From NCBI RefSeq assembly GCF_026340305.1, contig NZ_JAPEPI010000002.1, positions 434,001-498,000 of the forward strand: 64,000 bases of DNA, written 5' to 3'. The position numbers were made by a program, and so were the translations under genes. The stretch comes from Streptomyces sp. NBC_01381 (GTDB lineage: Bacteria; Actinomycetota; Actinomycetes; Streptomycetales; Streptomycetaceae). Shown here in pieces: positions 54,020 through 63,280 of the stretch; within the stretch, counting starts at the first letter, position 1; every line of letters begins with the position of its first letter. Below the pieces are notes generated by a model that was not told where the DNA came from, did no database searches, and saw only the letters and a program-made list of their open reading frames with translations.

Positions 54020-55648
54020 ATGCGTGGTGCCAAGAGCGCCAAGTGGGTCGCGATAGCCGGTGTCGTGGCGCTGGCGGCTACTGCCTGTGGCGGCGGCAGC
54101 GACAGCAGCGACAACAGCAACCGCAAGGTCGACCCCAAGGGGATCGTCAGCTACGCCAATGGTGAGCCGCAGAACGCTCTGCAGCCCGCCAACACGATGG
54201 AGGCGTACGGCAGCGTCGTCATCAACTCCCTCTTCACGGGGCTTGTCAACTACGACAAGCAGGGCAACATCACCTACGAGAACGCCGAGTCGGTCACCCC
54301 CGACAAGGACAACAAGGTGTGGACCGTCAAGCTGAAGCCGGGCTGGAAGTTCCACAACGGCGAGGCCGTCACGGCCAAGTCGTACGTGGACGCCTGGAAC
54401 TGGGCCGCCAACCCCGCCAACGGCCAGCAGAACAGTGGCTGGTACCGCGACATCGTCGGTTACGACAAGGTCCACCCCGAGAAGGGGAAGGGCACCGGCA
54501 AGACCATGTCCGGTCTGAAGGTCGTCGACGACAACACCTTCACCATCACGCTGAACGACGGCATCCCGTACTACGCGTACAAGCTCGTCTACTCGCCCTT
54601 CTACCCGATGCCCTCGGGCGCGCTGAAGGACCCGAAGACGTTCGGCGAGAAGCCGGTCGGCAACGGTCCCTACAAGCTCAAGAGCTGGGACCACAAGAAG
54701 TCGATCCAGGTCACCGCCTGGTCCGGCTACAAGGGTGAGAAGAAGCCGAAGAACGGCGGCATCAACTTCAAGGCGTACACGACGCCGCAGGCCGCGTACA
54801 ACGACCTGCGCTCGGACAACGTCGACACGATGCCGCTGATCCCGGACAGCGAGCTCGCCAACTTCAAGCAGGACTTCGGCGACCGCGCCATCGAGCAGGA
54901 CTTCTCGGCGATCAACACGGTCAACCCGGCCTTCTACAGCAAGGCGTTCAAGGACGTCGACGTGAAGGTCATCCAGGGTCTGTCGATGGCCATCGACCGC
55001 GACACCATCGCGAAGACCACCTTCGCCGGTACGCGTGAGTCCGCCTCCGGCTGGGTCGCCAAGGGCGTCAAGGGCTACAAGGCCGGCGCCTGTGGTGAGT
55101 TCTGCAAGTTCAACCCGAAGAAGGCCAAGCAGTTCGTCAAGGACGGCGGCGGCATCCCGGGCAACAAGATCACCATCCAGTACAACGCCGACCAGCCGCA
55201 CAAGGGTTGGGTCACGGCGGTGTGCAACAGCATCACCAAGTCGACCGGCGTGAAGTGCACCGGCGACCCGACGACCGACTTCCAGGCCGACACCGAGATT
55301 CGGGACAAGAAGCAGGTCAAGGCGATGTACCGGTCGGGCTGGGTGCTCGACTACCCGTTCAACGGCAACTTCCTTGCCGACCTCTATGGCACGGGCGTCG
55401 ACGGCAACAAGGGCGGCTTCTCGGACAAGAAGTTCGACGAGCTGACCAAGAAGGCCGACGCGGCCAAGACGATCGACGAGTCCGCGGAGCTGTACAACGA
55501 GGCTGAGAAGCAGCTCGTCAACACCTTCCCGGGCATCCCGCTCTGGTACAACAAGACGCTCTCCGCCTACTCGCAGAACGTCAAGCACGTGCAGTTTGAC
55601 CAGGCCGGTGACCCGATCCTCACCGACATCGAGGTCTTCAAGAAGTAG
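54020..55648 (+). CDS. Oligopeptide ABC transporter substrate-binding lipoprotein (OppA/DppA-like)
   Basis: A 542-residue protein; ATG at 54020 just after AGGAGGA. The signal VAIAGVVALAATACGGG places the lipid-modified cysteine at residue 23. SBP_bac_5 hallmarks are the AYGSVVINSLFTGLVNYDKQ region, WKFHNGEAVTAKSYVDAWNW, VGNGPYKLKSWDH and the C-terminal PLWYNKTLSAYSQNV. It captures peptides outside the cell and hands them to the permeases encoded downstream. Layout SBP-permease-permease-ATPase-ATPase is that of Opp/Dpp operons, which in streptomycetes include BldK-type systems linked to development. A strong hairpin follows the gene. Confidence 0.94.
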   Translation: MRGAKSAKWVAIAGVVALAATACGGGSDSSDNSNRKVDPKGIVSYANGEPQNALQPANTMEAYGSVVINSLFTGLVNYDKQGNITYENAESVTPDKDNKVWTVKLKPGWKFHNGEAVTAKSYVDAWNWAANPANGQQNSGWYRDIVGYDKVHPEKGKGTGKTMSGLKVVDDNTFTITLNDGIPYYAYKLVYSPFYPMPSGALKDPKTFGEKPVGNGPYKLKSWDHKKSIQVTAWSGYKGEKKPKNGGINFKAYTTPQAAYNDLRSDNVDTMPLIPDSELANFKQDFGDRAIEQDFSAINTVNPAFYSKAFKDVDVKVIQGLSMAIDRDTIAKTTFAGTRESASGWVAKGVKGYKAGACGEFCKFNPKKAKQFVKDGGGIPGNKITIQYNADQPHKGWVTAVCNSITKSTGVKCTGDPTTDFQADTEIRDKKQVKAMYRSGWVLDYPFNGNFLADLYGTGVDGNKGGFSDKKFDELTKKADAAKTIDESAELYNEAEKQLVNTFPGIPLWYNKTLSAYSQNVKHVQFDQAGDPILTDIEVFKK

Positions 55649-55664
55649 GCGTCGGAGGTCCGTT

Positions 55665-55703
55665 CCCGAAGCGACGCCCGGCGATCCCGGGCGTCGCTTC
55701 GGG
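55665..55703 (+). promoter_or_regulatory. 17-bp stem hairpin between the binding-protein and first permease genes
   Basis: A perfect 17-bp stem (CCCGAAGCGACGCCCGG with its complement) with loop CGATC. It lies inside the operon, 16 bp after the SBP stop and 27 bp before the permease start. It can act as a partial terminator or as a 3' stabiliser, so that more binding protein than membrane parts is made, as known for other ABC operons. Confidence 0.7.
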
Positions 55704-55729
55704 CGGCTCCGGATTGGACGGAGGCACCA

Positions 55730-56659
55730 ATGGGGCGCTATGTCGCGCGGCGACTGCTCCAGATGATCCCGGTCTTCATCGGGACAACCCTGTTGATCTT
55801 CATCATGGTCAACGTGCTCCCCGGCGACCCCGTACGGGCGCTGTGGGGCGACAAGCCGCCGGACCCGGCACAGGTGGCGCAGATTCGCCACGACCGCGGT
55901 CTGGATCTGCCGCTCTGGCAGCAGTATCTGCACTACATGGGCGGCCTGCTGCAGGGAGACTTCGGCAAGACCATCGCCGGTAACCGGCCGGTCCTGGACG
56001 AGATCACCCAGGCGTTCCCGGTCTCGATGCGACTGGCCTCCATGGCCTGGACGTTCGAGCTCATCGTCGGCATCACCCTGGGTGTGCTTGCCGGCATCAA
56101 GCGCGGCCGGTTCGTCGACAACACGGTCACGCTCTTCACGCTCCTGGTGATCTCCGTACCGATCTTCGTGGTCGGTCTGCTGTGCCAGCTGTTCTTCGGC
56201 AACGAACTGGGCTGGATCACGCCCACGGTTCAGGACTCCGAGAACATGGGCCAGTTGATGGTCCCCGCGATCGTGCTCGGCATGGTCGGCCTCGCCTATG
56301 TGGCGAGACTGACCCGCACCTCGATCGCCGAGAACCGGCAAGCGGACTACATGCGCACCGCGGTGGCCAAGGGTCTGCCCCGGCAGCGCATCATCACCCG
56401 GCATCTGCTGCGCAACTCGCTGATCCCCGTGGTGACTTACCTCGGCACCGACGTCGGCACCCTGATGGGCGGCGCGGTCATCACCGAGGGCATCTTCAAC
56501 GTGACGGGCGTCGGCAACCTCCTCTTCCAGGCTCTCGCCCGCCGTGAGGGCGCGGTCATCGTCGGTGTCGTCACCGTCCTGGTGCTCGTGTACCTCGCAG
56601 CCAGCCTGATCGTCGACCTGCTTTACGCGGTCCTGGACCCGAGGATCCGTTATGCCTGA
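55730..56659 (+). CDS. Oligopeptide ABC transporter permease (OppB/DppB-like)
   Basis: A 309-residue membrane protein with six helices; ATG after GGACGGAGGCACCA. The N-terminus YVARRLLQMIPVFIGTTLLI is the family's first helix, followed by the conserved VNVLPGDPVRALWG. The EAA loop is present as YMRTAVAKGLPRQRIITRHL, which couples to the ATPases. It forms the pore with the next gene's product. The end overlaps the next start by 8 nt. Confidence 0.95.
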   Translation: MGRYVARRLLQMIPVFIGTTLLIFIMVNVLPGDPVRALWGDKPPDPAQVAQIRHDRGLDLPLWQQYLHYMGGLLQGDFGKTIAGNRPVLDEITQAFPVSMRLASMAWTFELIVGITLGVLAGIKRGRFVDNTVTLFTLLVISVPIFVVGLLCQLFFGNELGWITPTVQDSENMGQLMVPAIVLGMVGLAYVARLTRTSIAENRQADYMRTAVAKGLPRQRIITRHLLRNSLIPVVTYLGTDVGTLMGGAVITEGIFNVTGVGNLLFQALARREGAVIVGVVTVLVLVYLAASLIVDLLYAVLDPRIRYA

Positions 56660-57608
56660 CCTCACCAAGACCATGGCCACGGACGAGAAGACCGCCGTGA
56701 CGCCCGACGTGACGGACGCGGCCGCGGCCGGTCCCGCACCGGGCAAGCCGCGAAGCCTGTGGAACGACGCGTGGCGCGAGCTGCGCCGCAATCCGCTCTT
56801 CGTGATCTCCGCGATCCTGATCGCGATTCTGATCGTCATCGCGGTCTTCCCCGGGCTCTTCACCGACGCGAACCCGGAGTCCGGAGACCAGGTCAATCAC
56901 TTCCTTGGCAAGCCCGAGCTCAGCAAGTTCTTCCAGGAGGGCTGGTTCGGCTACGACAGGGTGGGTCGCAGCATCTACGCCCGCGTCATCTTCGGCGCGC
57001 GCAACTCGATCCTCGTCGGTGTCGGCGTGACCGTCCTGGTCACCGTCTTCGGCGGCCTGTGCGGCATGCTCGCGGGCTACTTCGGCGGATTCTGGGACAG
57101 CCTCATCTCCCGGCTCACCGACGTGTTCTTCGGCATCCCGTTCCTGCTCGGCGCCATGGTCGTCCTGAACGCCTTCACCGAACGCACGGTGTGGGTGGTC
57201 ATGGGCGCGCTGGCCTTCCTCGGCTGGACGCAGATCGCCCGCGTGATGCGCGGCGCGGTGATCACCACCAAGCACGCCGACTATGTGGTGGCGGCGCGCG
57301 CGCTCGGTGCCGGGACGAAGCGGATCCTGTTCCGCCACATCCTGCCGAACGCGCTGGCTCCGGTGATCGTCGTGGCGACCATCTCGCTCGGTACGTACAT
57401 CGTGGCCGAGTCGACGCTGTCGTACCTGGGCCTCGGTCTCGGTGACGGCGCCATCTCGTGGGGCGGCGACATCTCCGACGCGACGCAGGACATCCGGAAC
57501 AACCCGCACACGCTGTTCTTCCCGGCAGGAATGCTGAGTATCACGGTGCTGGCGTTCATCATGATGGGTGACGCCGTACGCGAAGCCCTCGACCCGAAGC
57601 TGCGCTGA
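56652..57608 (+). CDS. Oligopeptide ABC transporter permease (OppC/DppC-like)
   Basis: A 318-residue protein with a cytosolic N-terminal extension of about 45 residues, then the OppC-type first helix (NPLFVISAILIAILIVIAVF) and an external stretch with GYDRVGRSIYARVIFGARNS, a well-conserved OppC landmark. The coupling EAA loop is VVAARALGAGTKRILFRHIL. It pairs with the OppB-like permease. It overlaps that gene by 8 nt and ends 11 nt before the first ATPase gene. Confidence 0.95.
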   Translation: MPDLTKTMATDEKTAVTPDVTDAAAAGPAPGKPRSLWNDAWRELRRNPLFVISAILIAILIVIAVFPGLFTDANPESGDQVNHFLGKPELSKFFQEGWFGYDRVGRSIYARVIFGARNSILVGVGVTVLVTVFGGLCGMLAGYFGGFWDSLISRLTDVFFGIPFLLGAMVVLNAFTERTVWVVMGALAFLGWTQIARVMRGAVITTKHADYVVAARALGAGTKRILFRHILPNALAPVIVVATISLGTYIVAESTLSYLGLGLGDGAISWGGDISDATQDIRNNPHTLFFPAGMLSITVLAFIMMGDAVREALDPKLR

Positions 57609-57619
57609 GGGAGGCGTAA

Positions 57620-58673
57620 ATGACCAGCATCGACATCAAGGAAGACTCGGTTCCCGCCCCCCGCTCGGGTGAGGAAAAGAGCGGCAGGCTGCTGGACGTC
57701 AAGGACCTGCACGTCGAGTTCCACACCCGCGAGGGTGTCGTCAAGGCAGTCAACGGCGTCAACTACAGCGTGGACGCGGGCGAGACGCTCGCCGTGCTCG
57801 GTGAGTCGGGCTCCGGCAAGTCGGTCACCGCCCAGGCGATCATGGGCATCCTCGACATGCCGCCCGGCAAGATCCCGCAGGGCGAGATCCTCTTCCGCGG
57901 CCAGGACATGCTGAAGATGTCCAACGAGGAGCGCAGGAAGGTCCGCGGCCGCAAGATCGCGATGATCTTCCAGGACGCGCTGTCCTCGCTCAACCCCGTG
58001 CTCTCGGTGGGCTATCAGCTCGGCGAGATGTTCCGGGTGCACGACGGCATGAGCCGCAAGCAGGCCAAGGCCAAGGCCATCGAGCTGATGGAGCGGGTGA
58101 AGATCCCGGCCGCCAAGGAGCGGGTGAACGACTACCCGCACCAGTTCTCCGGCGGTATGCGCCAGCGCATCATGATCGCGATGGCGCTCGCCCTGGAGCC
58201 GGACCTGATCATCGCGGACGAGCCCACCACGGCGCTCGACGTGACGGTCCAGGCGCAGGTCATGGATCTGCTCGCGGAGCTGCAGCGCGAGTACAACATG
58301 GGGCTCATCCTCATCACCCACGACCTCGGTGTGGTGGCGGACGTGGCCGACAAGATCGCGGTCATGTACGCGGGCCGGATCGTCGAGACGGCCCCGGTCC
58401 ACGAGCTCTACAAGCGCCCCGCGCACCCGTACACGCGCGGTCTGCTCGAGTCGATCCCGCGGCTCGACCAGAAGGGCCAGGAGCTTTACGCGATCAAGGG
58501 CCTGCCGCCCAACCTGCTGCACGTTCCGTCCGGTTGTGCCTTCAACCCGCGCTGCCCCAAGGCGCAGGACATCTGCCGTACGGACATCCCGGCCCTGGTG
58601 CCGGTGAGCGAGCAGGACGGCGCGGAGCTGCCGGGCCGCGGCAGCGCGTGCCACTTCTGGAAGGAGACGATCC

Positions 58674-58681
<8 letters not shown>
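57620..58681 (+). CDS. Oligopeptide ABC transporter ATPase (OppD/DppD-like)
   Basis: A 353-residue ATPase with GAGGGAGG before the ATG. Walker A is GESGSGKS, the signature is FSGGMRQR, Walker B is LIIADEPTTALD and the switch histidine is in ITHDLG. The C-terminal oligopeptide-transporter domain includes KGLPPNLLHVPSGCAFNPRC and further cysteines (PKAQDICRTD; GSACHFW) that may bind an iron-sulfur cluster, as proposed for this group. It powers import together with the next ATPase. Its end overlaps the next start by 8 nt. Confidence 0.95.
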
Positions 58682-59822
<1,141 letters not shown>

Positions 59823-59855
59823 ATCTCCACGGACGTACCTGATGTGTACGTGAAC

Positions 59856-59893
59856 GGGGGCGCCCCGAGCCTTAGTCGGCTCGGGGCGCCCCC
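59856..59893. terminator. Bidirectional terminator after the oligopeptide ABC operon
   Basis: A perfect 16-bp stem GGGGGCGCCCCGAGCC / GGCTCGGGGCGCCCCC around TTAGTC. It separates the operon from a convergent minus-strand gene and can end both. Confidence 0.85.
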
Positions 59894-59919
59894 GCGTTCG
59901 TGGGTCCCGCGTTCGTGGG

Positions 59920-60516
59920 TCAGATTCCGGCCTCCACCACGCCCTCGCGCAGCAGCGCGTGGTGGCGGTTCTCGCCGAAGAGCTCGGCGATCGTCATGCC
60001 GGGGAACTCCAGCGGTTCCTGCCTGCCTTCGAGTTGGACGCGGACTCGCCACGTCGTGTCCTTGTGTTCCACCAGGACGTCGGCGTACTGCCGTGTCGGC
60101 GATTCGATGCCCAGCACCGTGGGGCCGCCGTGGGGTCCGTACTCGCGGAACGAGGCGATGAACGGCAGTTCCTCCAGGAGGTGGGCCAGGTGTGCCCAAG
60201 CCGGTGAGCCGGGTTGTGGGGTCCATCCGGTTGCGGCTCGCTCGTGGTCGTCCACGGGTACCTTGCCGGACTCGCCCGTCAGGGGCCGCGGGTCGGGTTC
60301 GGCCACGTGACGGAAGGTGAACGTACGGTTCACCAAGTCGAGTCGGGACAGTTCCGCTCCCAGTGGGCCGCCCTTGAAGACCATGTCGGCCACGTCCTGG
60401 AGGAGCGCGGCGGTTGCCGTGTCCTGCTCGGTGTCCTGCGGTGGATTCCCGCCGCCCGGGGGGTCGTACGAGCCCACCGTGTACGTCTGGTGCGGTCGTC
60501 GCTTGCCGCTTCCCAT
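59920..60516 (-). CDS. Conserved hypothetical protein (198 aa)
   Basis: ATG at 60516, 7 nt after GGAGGCT. No signal or membrane segment. The N-terminus is hydrophilic with Tyr-Thr-Val-Gly-Ser-Tyr (HQTYTVGSYDPPGGGN), followed by a predicted helix AALLQDVADMVFKGGPLGAE and strands LVNRTFTFRHV, FIASFREYGPHG and TTWRVRVQLEGRQEPLEFPG. The domain may be an alpha-beta globule. I do not recognise the family. Convergent to the ABC operon and preceded by an unrelated secreted protein gene. Confidence 0.75.
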   Translation of the reverse strand: MGSGKRRPHQTYTVGSYDPPGGGNPPQDTEQDTATAALLQDVADMVFKGGPLGAELSRLDLVNRTFTFRHVAEPDPRPLTGESGKVPVDDHERAATGWTPQPGSPAWAHLAHLLEELPFIASFREYGPHGGPTVLGIESPTRQYADVLVEHKDTTWRVRVQLEGRQEPLEFPGMTIAELFGENRHHALLREGVVEAGI

Positions 60517-60603
60517 CGGCGGAGCCTCCCGTCATGTGCGGATGCCGCCGCGGGCTGCTTGCCCGCGGCGGCATCCACGCTACTCAATGGGTTGCGCTGG
60601 TGA

Positions 60604-61287
60604 TCAGGAGGCGAGGGCCAGGCGGCCCTTCCTCTCGACCAGCGGCTTGTAGGTGAAGACGGTCTGCTCGCCGCTTCCCGACGCGTTCAGCGCCGCCGTG
60701 TTCAGCGGCGCGGTGGACGTCCTGGGCTTGAACTTGGTGTTGACCCAGGTCGGGCACTTGACGCTGCCCTTGCAGAAGGCCGTCACCGCGCCGAAGTACG
60801 CGAATCGGGGGCCTCCGCCGGCCGTCATCGTCTCGTCCGTGGCCAGCAGCATCTTCCGCCGGTCGACGACCTTGCAGCCACCCGGCCCGCACTTCACACG
60901 GTGGGCCCATCCGGTGAGGTTGTAGCGGTGTCCCCTGACGGGGTCGACGTTCGGCGACTTCGCCAGCCAGCCGATGATGCCGTACTTGGTGATGTTGTGC
61001 TTCTTCTTGATCTTGGTCCAGCCCCAGCCGACCATCTTGCCGTTGCTCTTGCGGTAGTACTGCCCAAGCCGCAACGGCAGTTGATTCTGCTTCGAGCGGG
61101 AGTAGTCGAACTGCTTGAGGACCTTGTACTTCGACGAACCCTGCACCGCGACGTCCTGCGCCGACTGCGCCGAAGCCGCCGTGACGCGGTCGCCCTTCGC
61201 ACCGCTCTGCGCGGCCTGCGCCGGGGCAACCCCCGCCAGCAGCGCCGCCGCCGTCAGACCAACTGCCGCCGCACGTATCTTCCGCAT
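60604..61287 (-). CDS. Secreted protein of unknown function (227 aa)
   Basis: ATG at 61287 (MRKIRAAAVG), after a GGGGGA site. A clear signal peptide ends at APAQAAQ. The mature part is basic and rich in Lys, Gly and Tyr: YKVLKQFDYSRSKQNQLPLR, then KMVGWGWTKIKKKHNITKYG and cysteine pairs (VKCGPGGCKVVD; FCKGSVKCPTW). The pattern hints at a compact disulfide-bonded exported domain. Some regions (LPLRLGQYYRKSNG, and the WG pair) look conserved, but I do not recognise the family. The 127 bp upstream contain an IS630 remnant at the far side. Confidence 0.75.
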   Translation of the reverse strand: MRKIRAAAVGLTAAALLAGVAPAQAAQSGAKGDRVTAASAQSAQDVAVQGSSKYKVLKQFDYSRSKQNQLPLRLGQYYRKSNGKMVGWGWTKIKKKHNITKYGIIGWLAKSPNVDPVRGHRYNLTGWAHRVKCGPGGCKVVDRRKMLLATDETMTAGGGPRFAYFGAVTAFCKGSVKCPTWVNTKFKPRTSTAPLNTAALNASGSGEQTVFTYKPLVERKGRLALAS

Positions 61288-61414
61288 GCATCCCCCATGC
61301 CGTCGTCCCCCGCCCGCCCACCGGGCGGGACGCTGGATGATCACCGTAGGGGAAGGGCCGGAGTTCCCCCATTGTCCTTTGGGGCAATGCCCGTTCGGGC
61401 AACTAGTGCCGCAA

Positions 61415-61850
61415 TGGGCCTCGATGCGGTTCAGCCGGTGCCGGACCCCGTGGGTGCGGGTGTAGGTTGCCCGCCGCCTGGGCCTGGGCCTGGGCTCGCG
61501 CTCGGGATCCTTGTGAACAGGTGCTCCACCTGCGACCAGAAAGTCCGCCAGTTTGGTCAGGCTCCAGGTCGAGAACGGCAGGCCGTGCTCGGCCGGTTTG
61601 GACTTCGCGATCTTTTTGATCTCTCGGCGCTCAAGCAGGGTGCAGGTCTTCGGCCGCCCGCCCTTGTACTTGGGGTAGAGGGAGCCGAAGCCGTCGGCGT
61701 TGAAGTTGTGGATCACCTCCCGGACCCGGTCCGGACTGGTGAAGGTCACCTCGCCGATCTTCGCCACGGCCATCCCCTGCGCGGACGGCAGCACCATCTG
61801 GGCCCGCCGCCAGGTCACCACCGACCCTCCCGGCCCGGCCCTGCCATGAG
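61415..61850 (-). pseudogene. IS630-family transposase remnant with internal deletions
   Basis: The frame reads VVTWRRAQMVLPSAQGMAVA, VTFTSPDRVREVIHNFNADG, YPKYKGGRPKTCTLLERREI and GLPFSTWSLTKLADFLVAGG, the N-terminal HTH and linker of IS630 transposases. It then joins directly to VHKDPEREPRPRPRRRATYT and THGVRH, from behind the second catalytic region, and then to RLNRIEAH, from the C-terminal end. The DDE catalytic residues are therefore gone. The piece is only about 145 codons of some 360. No terminal repeats can be assigned with certainty. Confidence 0.75.
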
Positions 61851-61858
61851 CCGGTCGC

Positions 61859-62734
61859 CTACCGGTCGGTGGTGGCCTTCTCAAGAAGCGAAGTGAGGAT
61901 CGACTCGGCATGTGTCCACAGCAGTGCGCCGCCGATCCCCGGTACGACACGGTGATGAGCACCGGGTATACGGGTGGCGAGCAGTGCTCCGTTGTCGGGC
62001 GAGTGGCTGGTGTCCCGCTCGCCGTACCAGATCTCGACCGGGACGGTGATCTCGTCGAGGGCGAACGGCCACCGCCCCATGGCCAGGACCGTGTCGCGGG
62101 CGTAACCAGCAGCACCTTGAACAAAGCCCTCGTCCAAGGCCCTGCGGTAAACAGCCGCGAAATCAGGATCCTGATACACGGCGAGGTCGCACACTGGACT
62201 CCCGGCCATGACCATGCCCCACATCGCATCCGCAGTGAAGCCCGCGAAAAACTCCTCGGCGCCGGCCCGGTCGCACGCGGTCCGCTCAACCAGGCCACGC
62301 AGATCCGCCGCCAGAGCGGAAGCGAACTCCGGCGCGGCGACCTCATCCGCGCCGGAGACGACAGCCAGTACCGAGGCCACACCCTCCTCAGCACACGCGA
62401 GAGCGAACGGCGCGCCTTGTGAGTTCCCGACCACAGCCGGATGGCCCAGCCCTCGCAGCGCGCAGAGTTGCCGAAGATCACCGGCGAAGTCGGAGAAGGT
62501 CCGACCGGGCGCAGGTGTTGAGGCACCGAGCCCCGGGCGGTCCACAGAGACAAGACGCACTCCAAGCGCCTCAACGACCCCTGCGCCGAAGCCGAGCCAC
62601 CGGCTCGTGGCCGCACCCGGACACAACAGAACGGGCACCCCGTCCAACGGCCCCCACTCGGCCCAGCCAAGCAACCGTCCATCAGGCAGACGACTCTCAC
62701 CGAGCCGAGCAGGATTGTCGACGTACACAGTCAT
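61859..62734 (-). CDS. Alpha/beta hydrolase
   Basis: A 291-residue protein from the ATG at 62734 (MTVYVDNPARLGESR); a start five codons upstream (MAMMW) cannot be excluded. The fold is clear: GRLLGWAEWGPLDGVPVLLC, the oxyanion CPGAATSRWLG, VRLVSVDRPGLGAS, the nucleophile elbow VVGNSQGAPFAL, WYGERDTSHSPDNGALL with the acid, and GALLWTHAESIL with the histidine. Alpha/beta hydrolases of this group act as esterases or lactonases. It is divergent from a MerR-type gene (135 bp), which may regulate it. Confidence 0.87.
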   Translation of the reverse strand: MTVYVDNPARLGESRLPDGRLLGWAEWGPLDGVPVLLCPGAATSRWLGFGAGVVEALGVRLVSVDRPGLGASTPAPGRTFSDFAGDLRQLCALRGLGHPAVVGNSQGAPFALACAEEGVASVLAVVSGADEVAAPEFASALAADLRGLVERTACDRAGAEEFFAGFTADAMWGMVMAGSPVCDLAVYQDPDFAAVYRRALDEGFVQGAAGYARDTVLAMGRWPFALDEITVPVEIWYGERDTSHSPDNGALLATRIPGAHHRVVPGIGGALLWTHAESILTSLLEKATTDR

Positions 62735-62869
62735 GATCCACATCATGGCCATGGACGGGACGTCTCGCACTCGACTTTCACCGTAGCCCCGTACAGGGCG
62801 AACATTGCCTGATGCGGCACTAGTTGTCGTGCCGGAAGATCGCGTTGCGCCTGGGCGTTGGCTCCAGGC

Positions 62870-63280
62870 ATGAAGATCAGTGAGGCTTCCAGAGTCAGCG
62901 GCGTGAGTGCGCGGTCGTTGCGGCACTACGAGCAGGAAGGCCTGATCGTCCCGGGTCGTTGCAGCAATGGGTTCCGCGACTACTGCCAGTCCACTGTCGA
63001 CCGGGTGCTCGTCATCCGCTCGCTCCTTGAGTCGGGGCTGCCCGTGCGGTTGATCAGGGAATTTCTGCCCAGCCTCACTGACGAGCGCGATGTCGGCATG
63101 GATGTGGATGTGGATGTGGATGGGGTGTGCGAGGAGTTCCTGCACGAGGTGCAGAGCTATCGCGATCGGCTCGCCGCGCGTATCGCCGTTCTCAGCACAT
63201 GGAGATCAACGAGCAGCGCCCTGCCGAGCAGACCGTACGAGCACTGGTCCAGCGGTCACATGACGGACCGAATGACCTGA
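62870..63280 (+). CDS. MerR-family regulator
   Basis: A 136-residue protein, ATG at 62870. The N-terminal winged helix MKISEASRVSGVSARSLRHY, then EQEGLIVPGRCSNGFRDYCQ, is the MerR pattern, followed by the coiled dimerisation helix (YRDRLAARIAVLS). An acidic repeat VDVDVDG (from GATGTG repeats) is unusual. The last 20 residues (STWRSTSSALPSRPYEHWSS) do not look like a normal coiled-coil end and lie in the 82-nt overlap with the next gene, which suggests a frameshift in the 3' end or a recently moved stop. It probably senses a small molecule or thiol stress and controls its neighbours. Confidence 0.8.
   Translation: MKISEASRVSGVSARSLRHYEQEGLIVPGRCSNGFRDYCQSTVDRVLVIRSLLESGLPVRLIREFLPSLTDERDVGMDVDVDVDGVCEEFLHEVQSYRDRLAARIAVLSTWRSTSSALPSRPYEHWSSGHMTDRMT

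Noticed and set aside
53882..56896. Very long open frame on the minus strand opposite the oligopeptide ABC genes
   Set aside because: It is a complement-strand artefact of high third-position GC. The plus strand carries clear ABC proteins with all motifs, and the antisense protein has no recognisable domain.
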